Source: Patagioenas fasciata (taxonomy: Eukaryota > Chordata > Aves > Columbiformes > Columbidae). From it: a DNA stretch of 64,000 nt. The notes beneath the pieces were generated by a model, which ran no database searches, had not been told where the DNA came from, and saw only the letters and a program-made list of their open reading frames with translations. Shown here piece after piece: positions 1 through 11,600 of the stretch. Both the position numbers and the translations under genes were made by a program. The DNA is taken from the NCBI RefSeq assembly GCF_037038585.1, contig NC_092521.1, forward strand, positions 110,386,605 to 110,450,604, in the 5' to 3' direction. The stretch's first letter is position 1. Each line of letters begins with the position of its first letter.

Positions 1-3000
1 GGAGGCATCTCTGGACATCTTCATGGATTTACATATAAAACCAGATTCTTTTATGAAATTCAGTAAGAATATATTTGCACTGGATCTCATCTTCATTAAC
101 TCCACCTGCCTACAACCTGCATACCATCTCCATAGAGGATTGAATTCCAACAGAGAAAAGGGATATGAAAGAGAATTGCATGTGTGTATATTAATAAGAA
201 AGTATGGAATAGTTTAGTAGATCTAATGTTTAACTGCCTTTTCATGCAAAATAAGTCATGTGTCATGGGCTTCCTGCACATCCACAGCAGTGACTGTGAA
301 ATGACCATTAAAAAGATACCACCTTAGTAAGATTAATACCAGCCCACAGTATTTTGCTTATGTGGGGGCAGACATCATGCTAGGAGAAAAGGATTAGGTG
401 AGCTCTTTAGAATTCTCTTTGATCTGCATCAGTAATACCCAATATAATACCTCTGACCTGATTATATTTTAAACCTCAGTTCCTCAAGCATTTGGACTCT
501 GCACTGTCTTCCCAAAAGGTAAATGCAAGCTCAGTACTTTTTGGGGTTTTGCCTGTATCAGCTCCTTTATTTTAAAACCACTTAACTATTACCTGTCCAA
601 TTTAGTGCTGCTTAGTGTACCAAAAAGATGGTATTTTCACTTGGCAAGAGTGTCATTTGTGATAACTCTATCCATCACTTTGGCACTTACCCAAAAGATA
701 TTACTAAATCTCTGTTAAAGTATTGGGACTCTGGAACAGATCATTTCACAGATCATTTCATCAAAAGGCTAATTGCTTGTAAAGAGGATGAGCCAAAGCT
801 TCTGGGGGGTATATATATGCACCTATATAAAAAGTGGGATTCTCATGCTCTCACAGGCAGAATTTGAAGGCTCACCTTTTGCAAAGGTTTAAGCATATAG
901 TTAAGTTCATGTGTGTTTACATGCTCTTAGCTGTTCCACTAAAGGAAAAAGGGAAAAAAACCCCATAAGTCTCAATGCAACATTTTCAGTCAAGTATAAT
1001 AGTAACAATAATACTACTACTAATAATAACAAAACAAAACAAAACAAAACAAAACACTGGCTTTTCAGCTCTTCAAGGCTTGCAAGCAGATATATTCAAA
1101 TCAGTCAGCTTCTGCTACAGGAAACTATGCACAGACTTCGGTGAAGTATTTCAAAAAATGTACCTGTGAGGAGACCAGACTTCAACAAGTAAAAAAGGTA
1201 TCTTCACTTAAACTTTGCAGAAATTAAGGAATGGTCTATAAAAAATTATTCTTTACCTGTGTTCAAATTCATGTATTTAGAGCACTTCTTCAGTGTTTCT
1301 TGCATAAGTAACAGAAAGATCTAAAATGTATTACTCACCATCCCACCCAGTACAGATTCCATCAGAAATCTTTGCTACTTTATAAATACAATCTACCAGT
1401 TAGAATCCAAAAGAAACAGTATACCTACTGAGACTTTTCTATATAAATGAGAAGAGAGATTTCCTCTGCTCTTACATGTATGTACTCACATAATGACTAT
1501 GTTCCCTTTCACAGTGCTTGCTTACACAGGACTGTAAACACATATACAGACAGCAAAGCACAAAAGATCGAAGCAAACACATATAGAGAGTGGTTTTGAG
1601 ACACCAACTCTGTGAGCTACAGCCTTTTGGGAACCTGGCAACCCTATGCAACACCTGACTGATCTGGTTTTGTGATGGAAGTTCTGCCCTGGTGCCTGAA
1701 TGTGAGATTGGTGTCTGCTTTGCATAGGCAGCTTGATTATGATCACAAAAAACAATTCAACATATTTACATGTGTGAGTATGTGCATAATAATGCAATTT
1801 AGAACACATACACTGCAATCTTCTGTAAAGCTCTTGGCACGTGACTGGGAGTTGATATACCTGTCACAGGAATGCACTGGGCATCACAACATATAGCTTC
1901 TGAATGCTGCTCTCAGTGACAAATAAATCAAGAAAGAACTACTCCTGGTCCCATTGTGTTTAGCATTAAAGAAATGGTTCTCCTTGCTCACAATAGGAAA
2001 ATTCCCAGTATCTCATGTGACTTGTTGCAGTTCAAAGGTCTTGTACTCAATGTGGGGCATAAGGAAAGTAGAAAATAAAGGAAACTTGGGGAATAATCCC
2101 TTACATTATTTTTTAGAAAACATGGGGTTGAATTGCCAGTTTTGATGTCTCTTCATAATGGAGGAATCTCCAAAATTGCAGAAAGTGTCTCTGCCCTCTG
2201 AGAGGAGAAGGAGTCAGAACTGATGGAGACTTGTACCACTTCTGTGCAACTTTGCATGTCTCCTTTTCAAAGGACCTTGTAATTCTGCCAGTTTAAGGGC
2301 AAGCCTGCATGTGCAGATACAGAGAGACATCCACAGTCCTAGTCAGCAGAGCATAAGCCATTCAATGTCCTTCTGACTGCAAACTAATTTTTTTGTGTTC
2401 AGAGTGAATGAACTAATCTGAGGACTGTGTTTTGTTCTACTGGAGCATGTAGTCCATCTGAACACATTTGTTTCATGCCCTGATAAATAGCATAAGGACA
2501 TGTAAAAATATTTAGGGGTACATGACCAGATGGGATAGTTTGGGAGTGAAGTGCAGAGTGAAAGGAACCAAAAATTAGTGCACCTGCATTGATAATGGCT
2601 TGTGAGAGAGATCCCCTACCCCAAACCCTGGGGATGGTTGACTGCAGTAGACCAACACAAAGCAAGGACATGACTTAACAAACCATGACTAAGGGTCTAC
2701 TGGTCAGGTTTGCTCCTGGGCCTTCTTATACTTGTCTCTTAGGAAACACGTCAATAGCATCCTCATCAGACCTTGTTCAAGCCACTGTCTATACCCCGGA
2801 GTGGAGATACACCTTCCATCAGCCAGATGCAAAGGCATTTGAGACACAGCATTGCCTGTCCTTTGTCTGTTCCTCCATGAAGATGCACTATGCTTGCGTG
2901 CATGGTCTCCCGTTTCAGGCTGTTCTTGTGTCCAGTGTTCTCAATTCGGTGCCTTGGATGAATTCCCAAATCAGTTTGAACTAATTCCTGAGCATACTTG

Positions 3001-3324
3001 TACCTCATTGCACTGAGTATGTACACTGGCTGCCTCTTTTAGGACATCTCTGAAACAGGTTTAAGACTTATTTTTTCACATGGAAGACTATCCACCTTTA
3101 AAGCATCTCATGGTGGGCCAACCCAGGGGTAACAATTCTCTCTTACATTCTTTTAGGTCTCACTGTAAGTCAGGCACACTTTAAGATGACTTTAAGACTA
3201 CTTAAACATGTCTTTTTTTTGGGAATCTTGAGTTATTCTGCTTTGCAGACTCATTCAGACCTGTCAAACCCAAACCTTTCCCCTGCAGGGATTTCAGAAG
3301 TTTTGTTGTTACAGGATTTCTGGT
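1..3324. other. Intergenic 5' flank, no gene seen
   Basis: AT-rich unique-looking DNA with stops in every frame; the longest open frames are about 100 codons and resemble no family I know. No splice-flanked exon, tRNA or transposon end was recognised. The only structured piece is the A-rich low-complexity tract at 1003-1055, listed separately. Confidence 0.6.
1003..1055. repeat. AAT/ACT-rich tract followed by (AAAAC)5
   Basis: A short run of AAT and ACT triplets leads directly into five perfect copies of the pentamer AAAAC. This is a simple low-complexity repeat. No transposon body is recognisable beside it, so it is not called a retroposon tail. Confidence 0.85.
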
Positions 3325-3455
3325 TCATAGAATCATAGCATAGTCTTGGTTGGAAGGGACCCTTAAAGGTCATCTAGTCCAAGCGTCCTGCAATGAGCAG
3401 GGACATCTTCAACTAGATCAGGTTGCCCAGAGCCCCAACCAACCTGAGCCACAAA
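3325..3455 (-). mobile_element. CR1 LINE 3' end fragment
   Basis: On the plus strand the piece opens with the reverse complement of the CR1 terminal octamer repeat (TCATAGAATCATAG), followed by the typical TTGGTTGGAAGGGACC, a GTCATCTAGTCCAA block and a CAGGTTGCCCAGAGCCCCA block. These are hallmark CR1 3'-end sequences, so the element lies on the minus strand with its 3' end at 3325. CR1 copies are usually 5'-truncated, and this one keeps only about 130 bp. Similarity fades after about 3455; the exact 5' break is uncertain. Confidence 0.92.
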
Positions 3456-5699
3456 TCCTCTTCTGTGCTTAAAAGCATCATGTACCTTCCCTTCCTGAGG
3501 TTACAGTAGCTACTAGCAGCCGGCCTGGAGTCCTGCTCCCAAGAACTATTCTTGCACTCCCTTTGACTTGGGTCTGGTGCAGTGGTCTCACAGCACAGAT
3601 CTCCTCTACAGCTGTCTCCAGTCTGTCTACACCTTTTCTCCCATTAAAGCCAGCCAGTTTCCCTCTTGCAATGCGTTTTTTTCTACAGAATGCTCTGACT
3701 CTCTCCTTAATGTGCCTGGTAACTGGCACATGCCATCTGATCCCCTAAACTGCCAGTATCATTTGTAAGGGTATGGGGGAGGTTGCTGCTAATCTGTCTC
3801 AGGAAAGCCTGAGTTTGACTCCCTTTACCTTAACTCTATATCCTAAACAGTCCATTCTAGGGGTTTTGTATTTTTCTGCATTGCAGTTCAAGGAGAGGAA
3901 AGAGGAAACTTTGTTCTCTGAAAAGGCTGACAACCAGGGTGAGTGGCATAGTCCGAAAGCACTTTGTACACCAGCTGTTCTGTTACTTGTACACTTGATG
4001 ATTGCACAAAGTTACATGGTTTCAGATTTCCTAACCATGACCCTTTCTGAGAATATGGAGCCAAATTTTTGTCCTTGGCAGATCACTAAACCCCCACAGA
4101 AGTCGATGAAGTTGTAAGTGAGACCAACATTTAAACTACTTCCTATTATTTTTTATTAAGAATGTTACTTCTCAAGTATTGGATTCATGTGAATTTCTGT
4201 ATATAAACACACATCTAAAGAGCAGAAGAATACAAAAGTAACTTCAGGAAAAAACTACTCTTTCTGTGCTGCTGCAGATCTGAAGAAACGCTGGTTATGT
4301 GCCTGGAGATAACTTTGAACTGAAACAAAATTTGGTCCTAGAGCCTACAGTGTCACTCAGTCTTCTCTAATTAATGATGATTTGCTTATGTGTTCCTTGG
4401 CAGTCAGCTGACAAGGCTCCATTAAACAAAAAGTGTATTGATATTGTCCTAAAAGTAATGGTCTTTACAGTCCACTGTCATTATGCTGACTTAGCTCTGC
4501 AGAGATATCTTGGGGAAACACATCTTCAACAAAGTGGAGTATTACGTGTGCATCTTTAGGCAACATATGTATGGTAGATACCTGAAGGGAGAGTCTATCA
4601 GTTCAGTAACATACCCTCGAATAATAACAGGAAAGTTCTTGGATCTCCAGGGCTCCTATAGTGCTGTTTCTTTTTCAACAGCAGTACATATCTGTGTACA
4701 TCCTGGCACTATGTGTGTGTAAATGAGTGTATGTGTGTCTCAAAGAGAATAAAGTAAAGAGGAGTGTGACTCTCCAAAGACCCCCAGGTTTAGAAGAGGC
4801 AAATAACTGGTGGTATGTTTTTGAGTGACCATTGCAATCCATCACATGCCATCCTTCAGGACATGTATTTCCAGTTATTTCTGATCACCCTGTTTGGTAC
4901 CTTTCATGTTCTTTCATGCTTTGCCTAAAGGGAAAAGATTATTCTACTATTAGGTCATCTTGTACAACCGCTTTTCTGTCTCAAGAGTCCTCTCTTCCAG
5001 AAAGGTACTTCAGCCAAAATTATAGCAGAGATTCCTAAATGATGAGATACGGTTGATAAGCTTACAGTCAAAGCCAGCATGACCCAATACTGTGTCACAC
5101 TATAATAAGAAAAAAAGGCAAATTTGTTCTGCAGTTGCTTTATGTAACCTCTTTGTAGAAATTTCTTAACAGATTAAAAGGCAGAGATATTTTTTCTCTG
5201 CCTTTCCAGTACTTACATTGACACAAATATTTTTGTACCATTAGGTATTGTAGCAAAAAAGCTCCAACAAAAATGGTAATTCTGGAAAAAAGAATGTCTA
5301 TTTAGATATATGGTTTTGCCAAACACAGGTCTGAAATAGCAAAGACCTTTTTATCATCAAGCAAACATGATAATGCCAGAAAGATAACTCCTGCTCTGCC
5401 TTTTAACCTCACAGCAATACCGCCATATCACTTTACACTATGATAGCTTTAAGATTCGAACACTAAGAAGAATACTATGGTGACACTTCAGGGTGTGGGA
5501 AGTATTCAGTAGGTGTCATTCCCCATTCTGTGTTGATACACTATCAAAGTGCAATATGTAAACCTGTATTTGTGAGTATTTTCTTGCCCTCCTGTTGACT
5601 TTGGGGATTGCAGTAGCTGGACATGTTGTGGATGGGCATCCATGGTTTGAGGGACAATATTAGCAATCAAATCTGGTTTATTTCTTGCTGTCTGCTTCA
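3456..5699. other. Intergenic, no gene seen
   Basis: No recognised exon, RNA gene or transposon between the two CR1 copies. Open frames are at most about 115 codons and show no domain. It holds one perfect inverted repeat (5177-5205). The last few hundred bases may include poorly preserved 5' sequence of the downstream CR1 element. Confidence 0.5.
5177..5205. repeat. Perfect 11-bp inverted repeat with 7-nt loop
   Basis: AAAGGCAGAGA at 5177-5187 is exactly complementary to TCTCTGCCTTT at 5195-5205, separated by the loop TATTTTT. The stem is too short for a microRNA precursor. No function is assigned. Confidence 0.9.
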
Positions 5700-5923
5700 T
5701 GCTGACTGTGCTATCTGTCATGGAACAAGCTGGCTCTTTGTGGACTGCAGGTCCTGGGAGCACAATCTATCTTACTGGCGTGGGCAGGAGACCTGGCCAG
5801 GTCCTGACACCAATGCCCAGCAGCATACAAGAGTCCATGCGTTCTTCCCCCATGTCCCCTTTTCTCCCATCTACACACTGCTTTTCACAGCAAGATAACC
5901 CAACTGTGCAGTCTGGCTTGTCT

Positions 5924-6763
5924 TTGAAATGTCTCTACGCTAATGCACACAGCATGAGGAATAAAAAAGAGGAGCTATGAGCTTTGGCACAGTGCCAGAA
6001 CTATGAAAACATTGATATAAGCAAAACCTGGTGTGATGAGTCCTGTGACTGGAGTGCCACAGTGGACAGTTTAGGCTCCTCAGGAGGGATAGGCAGGGTA
6101 GGAAAAGCAGGGGATGGCGTTACTGTATATAAGGGAGGGGTTGGATTGTATGGCACTTGCAGTTGGTGACGACACAGTTGAGAGCCTCTTGGTAAGGATG
6201 AAGAAGAAAGCAAATAAAGAGGATGTTGTTGTTGGAGTCTACTACCAGCCACCCAGCAAGAATGATGACACCACTTAATTATTCTGTAAGGAATTAAAGG
6301 ATATCTCTAGATATACTGCCCTTGTCCTTACAGATGAATTTGACTTCCCGGACATCAACTAGGAACATCATACAATGTACACAAACAGCTCCAGGAAATT
6401 CCTGAAGCATCTTGTGGATAACTTCTTGGTGCAGGTACTAAGAGAGCTGGCTTGAAAGGCACCCTCCTAGATTTGTTGTATATAGACAGAGAGACACTCA
6501 TTGGTGAAATGGTGATTGGTGGCTGTCTTGGTCACAGTGATCACCAAGTAGTTGACTTTCAAATTGTCAGTGACAGGGCAAAAACTGCCATCAATACTTC
6601 AACCCTGGCTATGGGGAGAGCAGATTTTTGGCTGTTGAAGGACCTAGTTAGTAAGGTCCCCTGGGAATCTACTTTTGAAGGTATTGGGGTCCATGAATGC
6701 TGGTTACTTTTTAAGAACCGTCTCTTAAGAGTGTGGGAGCAGGCAATTCCAAAGTGTGGGTAG
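5924..6763 (+). pseudogene. CR1 ORF2 endonuclease domain remnant
   Basis: This corresponds to the apurinic-type endonuclease at the start of CR1 ORF2, which nicks target DNA for target-primed reverse transcription. The conserved opening (LKCLYANAHSMRNKKEEL) lies at 5924-5977 and is cut by a stop at 5978-5980. A following block around 5984-6169 contains the degenerate SKTWCDESCDWS motif (the functional family has a TETWWD-like motif). After more frameshifts, 6452-6763 restores a frame with GGCLGHSDHQVV, the catalytic SDH region. Several stops and frame changes make it non-functional. It is continuous with the reverse transcriptase remnant downstream. Confidence 0.88.
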
Positions 6764-6963
6764 TCAAGCTAGTGGAGCAGAAGTCTGGCTTTGCTGAGCA
6801 GGGATCTTCTAGAACTTAGGTGGAAAAGGCAAGTGTACAGACATTGAAAGCAAGGATAGGAGACACAGTAGGACTACTGCAGGGGGAAAATTCATGTGGC
6901 CAAATTTCAGTTAGAGTTCATGTTAGCCAATACTATGAAGCACAAAAAGGATTTTTAAAACTA

Positions 6964-7986
6964 TGTTAACAGCAAGAGGAGAATCAGAGATAAAATTGTT
7001 CTGTTACTTGATGAGGTTGGTTGCCTCACAAATAAGGATGTACATGCAGCAGAGAGGTTTCATGCCTTCCTTGCCTCTGCCTTCAACACTGGCAATGGGC
7101 CCTGGGATCCCCAGAGTCCTGTGTTGGAAAAATATAACTGGGGGCATGTTAAACGCCCAGTCAACTCTGAAATTGTTCAAGACTTACTGTTCTATGTGGA
7201 TGTGCATAAGTCTAGGAGGCCTGATGGGTTTCATTTCAGGGTACTGAAAGAGCTGGCTGATCTTATTGTGGGACATCTCTCCATTACTTTTCAATGGTTT
7301 TGAGAATCAGTTGACTGGAGACTGGCAAATGTTGCCCAGATTTTCGAGAAGGGTAAGAAGGAAGACCCTGGTAATTACAGGCCTGTCGGTCTCATTTCAG
7401 TGCCTGGTAAAATTATGGAGAAGGTTATTCTTGAAGTTATTGAAAAACACTTGAGAGATAATGCAGTCATTGGTCATAGCCAACATGAGTTCATAGGAGA
7501 AAGTTTTGTTTAACTAACTTAATTTCCTTTTATGACAAGATCACCCATCTAGTTGACCAAAGGAAGCCAGTAGATGTGGTGCATTTGGATTTTAGCAAAG
7601 CTTTTGATGCTGTCTCTCACAGTATCCTTCTGGATAAAATGTCCAGCAAACAGCTAGACAAGTCTATAATACATTGAATGAGCAATTGGCTGAGGGGTTG
7701 GTGTCAAAGAGTTAGAGTAAATGGGGTTATAACAGGCTGGTGGCCAGTCGCCTGTGAGGCTCCCCAGGGCTCAATTTAAGGGCCAGTGCTCTTTAATGTT
7801 TTTATAATTGATTTGAATGAAGGAATTGAATGTACACTAGGCAAGTTCGCTGATGATACAAAATTAGGAGTTGTGGACTGCCCTGAGAGTAGAGAGGGCT
7901 TGCAGAGAGATCTGGATAGACTAGAGAACTGGGCAGTTACCAACAACATGAATTTAACAAGAGTAAGTGGAAAATTTTCTACCTAG
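6964..7986 (+). pseudogene. CR1 ORF2 reverse transcriptase domain remnant
   Basis: Fragments of the LINE reverse transcriptase occur in the right order over several frames. They are a SRRPDGFHFRVLKELAD block (about 7205-7265), a GDWQ... KEDPGNYRPV-type region (about 7315-7390), VVHLDFSKAFDAVSHSILL (about 7577-7635, metal-binding aspartate of motif A), and [11 protein letters not shown] with the catalytic FADD at 7846-7857. The enzyme copies element RNA at the nicked target. Frame changes between the blocks and a stop soon after FADD show the gene is broken. No intact reverse transcriptase frame exists in the window. Confidence 0.9.
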
Positions 7987-8673
7987 GGTGGGATAATCCT
8001 AGTTATATTTACAAATTGGGGGGCAAGAGGCTGCAGAGCAGGTCTGTGGAAAGAGATCCGGAAGTCTGGATTGATGGCAAGTTGAATGTGAGACAACAGT
8101 GTGCCCTGGCAGCCAAAAGTACCTACCATGTCCTGGGGGGCAGCAAGCACAGCATAGCTAGCTGATTGACAGAAGTGATTGTCCCCCTCTACTCTGCACT
8201 AGTGCTGCCCTACCTCGAGCACTGTGTGCAGTTTTGGATGCTTCAATATAAGAAGGACATCAAACTATTGGAGTATGTCCAGAGGAGGATGACCAAGATG
8301 GTGAAAGGCTTTGAAGGCAAGACTTAGAGAAATAGCTGCGGTCATTTGGTTTACTCAGCTTGGAGAAGAGAAGGCTGAGTGATGGTGATGACCTCGTGGC
8401 AGTCTACAGCTCCCTCAAAGGGGGCAGCAGAGGGGCAGCTGCTGATCTCTCTCTGGTGACCGGTGATGGGACATGAGGAAGTGGAATGAAGCTGTGTCAA
8501 GGGTCATTGGAACAGGCTTCCCAGGAAAGTGGTCATGGCACCAAGCCTATCAGAGTTCGAGAAGCACCTGGATGATGCTCTTAGTCATATGGTTTAGTTT
8601 TAGGTAGTCCTGTGAGGGGCAGGAGTTGGACTTAACACTTGTATGTCCCTTCCAACTTGAGATATTCTATGAT
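7987..8673 (+). mobile_element. CR1 ORF2 tail and 3' untranslated end
   Basis: The nucleotide sequence follows the CR1 3' part: a CAGAAGTGATTGTCCCCCTCTACTC-like block, a CTGGAGAAGAGAAGGCT-like block, a CCCAGGAAAG block, and the GGCAGGAGTTGGACTT ... CCCTTCCAACTTGAG end. The element closes with one ATTCTATGAT copy at about 8664-8673. The terminal octamer array is reduced compared with the usual two or more copies. Confidence 0.88.
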
Positions 8674-11600
8674 TTGCAAAGTCCAGGACCCTTCCTACTG
8701 GCTAAACAGAGGAAATGCTATTATAAGAGCAAGGCATTTCCATGCGGAAGATTAACAGTGAATGGAAGGCCACATTTGCTCATCTAACTCTACGCATTGT
8801 TTAAAAAGACAGTTGAGTATGAGGAAGTGATGCTGCTTGATGAGTTGGTAGGACTTCTTGCATGTTTTTATTCCCCAGCTTTGTCTGCCTGCAGATGGGT
8901 TGGCTGTGCTGCTGAATAGCCAATATGGGCTCTGACTGTGGGTAGAGGAGAAAGTACACCATTGCTTACTGATTACAGAATTGGAAAAGGGGCATTTCAA
9001 CACACCTGTTTACACATAGGGCCTCTGTAGCCTCGATGGTGTTGTCAATATCCTGGACTGCAGGAAAAAGCATGGTGAAAGGAAGAGTTGAATATCCTGT
9101 GTGAGCTGTCCAGAGACTTAAGCTAATAGCCATCAGCAGATAAATCAGATAGGCGTCAATGAGCTTTGCTCTCTCCTGAATCCACAACCACAGCTTGGAA
9201 CACATTGTAATTGTCAGTCATTGTACAGGTAGGAAACTACTGAGCATCTTAAATAAAGAGGAAAGAAAAGGGCATGTACCATCAGAGATTAATTTGCAAA
9301 ACATGTTGGCCTTTAGGCCTACAGAAGGGCTCCATAGCTTCATTAATACAGGTTATTTTAGGGTGAGTTTCTCTGAAAGGAATTTTCCTTGGACATTCAG
9401 TAAGCTTCAATAATGTAAAAACTGGGTTAGGTGTCCCCTGCGCAAGGAACATGGCATTGGGCATGTCTCAAGAGGCAACCTAAACCTTAACCCATATCTA
9501 GGTGATACCAAACTCAACCAAGATCTGTGGAGGTGATGGAGTCTGGTTTCCTAAGGTTTTGTCTTGCAGTGATGCTCTCTGCTGGCTAATTAGATGCAAA
9601 CTTCAGCTGTTTCCCCAGGACTAGAAAGTTCAGGACATCTCACTATGTGCAGTCAGCCAGGGCATTGACACTGGAGCCTTCTTAGCCAGAGAGTTCATGG
9701 AGGCTTTCTCCTCACTATCTGCCTGCCTATTTGCCTAGCTGTTAGAACTTAAGAGTATCTGAGGCTTCCATGTCTTTGTTAAATTGAACTGGTTGGCCAG
9801 CAGGATCAAAGGTTACTGGGAGGAGACTGACTCAAGTTATGAATACACATAAATACACACACGCAGTACATGATTACATTAACCTCCATTGCCTTAGGAA
9901 ACTAAGCTACAAGTAGCATGACATATAGTAGGATTATATGAAAAACAGTATTTTCCTCACATAGCAAGATAGTCAGTTAAGTTAATTTGGACAATTGGTG
10001 GTTCATTAGTATCCAAACATATACATACATATATAGAGAGAAAAAATTATCAGCGGGACAAAAAGGGACAAAAGAAACCCATCTCGAAAATGTACACAAG
10101 TGACTACCGTATTTTTGAAGTGTGTGTGTGCTTGTAGTGCAATATATACACTCAGGTGTACTGAGCTGTAGATATAATTTAAGGTATGTTATTTAAAGCA
10201 AGTAGAATCATTGTTATTCACCTTGCATATTCAAGATCTGTGGTGGAATCACATTTTAAAACCTACCTAACAGGGCACTGTCCTGGCTGCAGTGAGCAGC
10301 AAGTCCATCCACAATGTTTTCTTTTGAAAGAAAATGAGTCTATTTCAAATGTCCCAAACACAACCACCTAACCATGGCCAACTCAATTTGTCCTAAGCAT
10401 CCCCTTATGGATGATTATAGGCTATGTTTGGCTCTGCTCCTTGTTTCACATGGCACAAGATGCCGTGGCTACTCCTCTAACCTATACACTATCATAGTGG
10501 TCACAAAGCGGTTACAGAATTTCCCACTGCTCCAGAGCTGTTGTGTGAATGTTAGATTAGGGCAAGATGCTGTTCCCAGTGCTCAAGTTTTGCCTCATGC
10601 CAAGGTTATTCTTGGGTGAGTTCCTCCGCAGACAATTCTTCCCCAGCATTCAATAGGCTTCAATGTTGTAGGATTTAGGTTAGGTGTCAGTTGAAATCTG
10701 CAGTCCTGTCTGGTGTAATTGCTAACCACTGAGGGTAAGTGGCAGAAGGCAAGAATCAGCTACTTAAATTCATCTGGACTAGTACATTACTTGGTAGTTG
10801 TATAATAACTCATAAAAGCAAGGATGGCAGTGCTTAGTCCTGAATGATACCTTTGGAGCTAGTTCCTTTCTTTGAAGTCTGAGTATTGAAACCCCTCAGT
10901 ACTTGTGCACAGCTGAGTTCACTGCAGACATTTCTGAAAGCAGTTATGAATATATTTACCTCTCCAAAGTTGAGTAAACCTTTGATAAGTGCAAAATATT
11001 GTCAAGTCTGTTTTGCATTCTCTTAGTTAATGTTTTGATGTCTGTCTTCAGCTTTATGCTACCACAGAGTTGGCAAAGCATTTTTTCCCAGCTCCCAACT
11101 GTATCATAGACTCCACAGACTTATAAGCAGCATTTATTCTAGTGGTACTCTCTAATGCAGCAAGTAGAAAAATACCCAACAGAAAAGAGAGCTGCATCTC
11201 TCAAAGATAAATTTAGTGCAAATAATTGCTAATAAAAGAAAAAAGGTTTACTGTTTACTATATTGTCGGAGAAAAGTTTCAAAGGCTAACTGGTGATGGA
11301 CTGCATTTGTTCTTGTATAAAAACTGCTTTGAACTGTGTATGGCAATCTGATTCCCTGCTTGGGACTGCTGGAACTGAGCAATGATCCAGAGGTATTCCT
11401 CAGGGAACCTTTCTCAGCATGCCCTGCTTTCAGCCTCCTCTAAACCCAGTCTTCACAGAGCAGCAGGAAAAGGAATGGCATAAGTAAATCTCCTACAACT
11501 CATCCCTGAAGTTGTCTTACAACTGAATTTAACTTTATGCAGGAGGTGAACAAGCCTCTGTGTGAAAGGTGATGAGGAGCATCCCCAGAACTCAGAGATA

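Larger units (their letters stand above)
5700..8673 (+). mobile_element. Decayed CR1 LINE, 5'-truncated, about 3 kb
   Basis: CR1 is the dominant non-LTR retrotransposon of birds; a full copy is about 4.5 kb with ORF1 and an ORF2 encoding endonuclease plus reverse transcriptase. Here ORF2 remnants appear in family order: an LKCLYANAHSMRNK-like start of the endonuclease (5924-5977), the endonuclease end with its SDH motif (6452-6763), and reverse transcriptase blocks including LDFSKAFD and FADDTKL. A CR1 3' region ends in a single ATTCTATGAT. Frameshifts and stops break the reading frame many times, so the copy is dead. ORF1 is absent. The 5' edge is approximate because similarity is weak before 5920. 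Confidence 0.93.
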
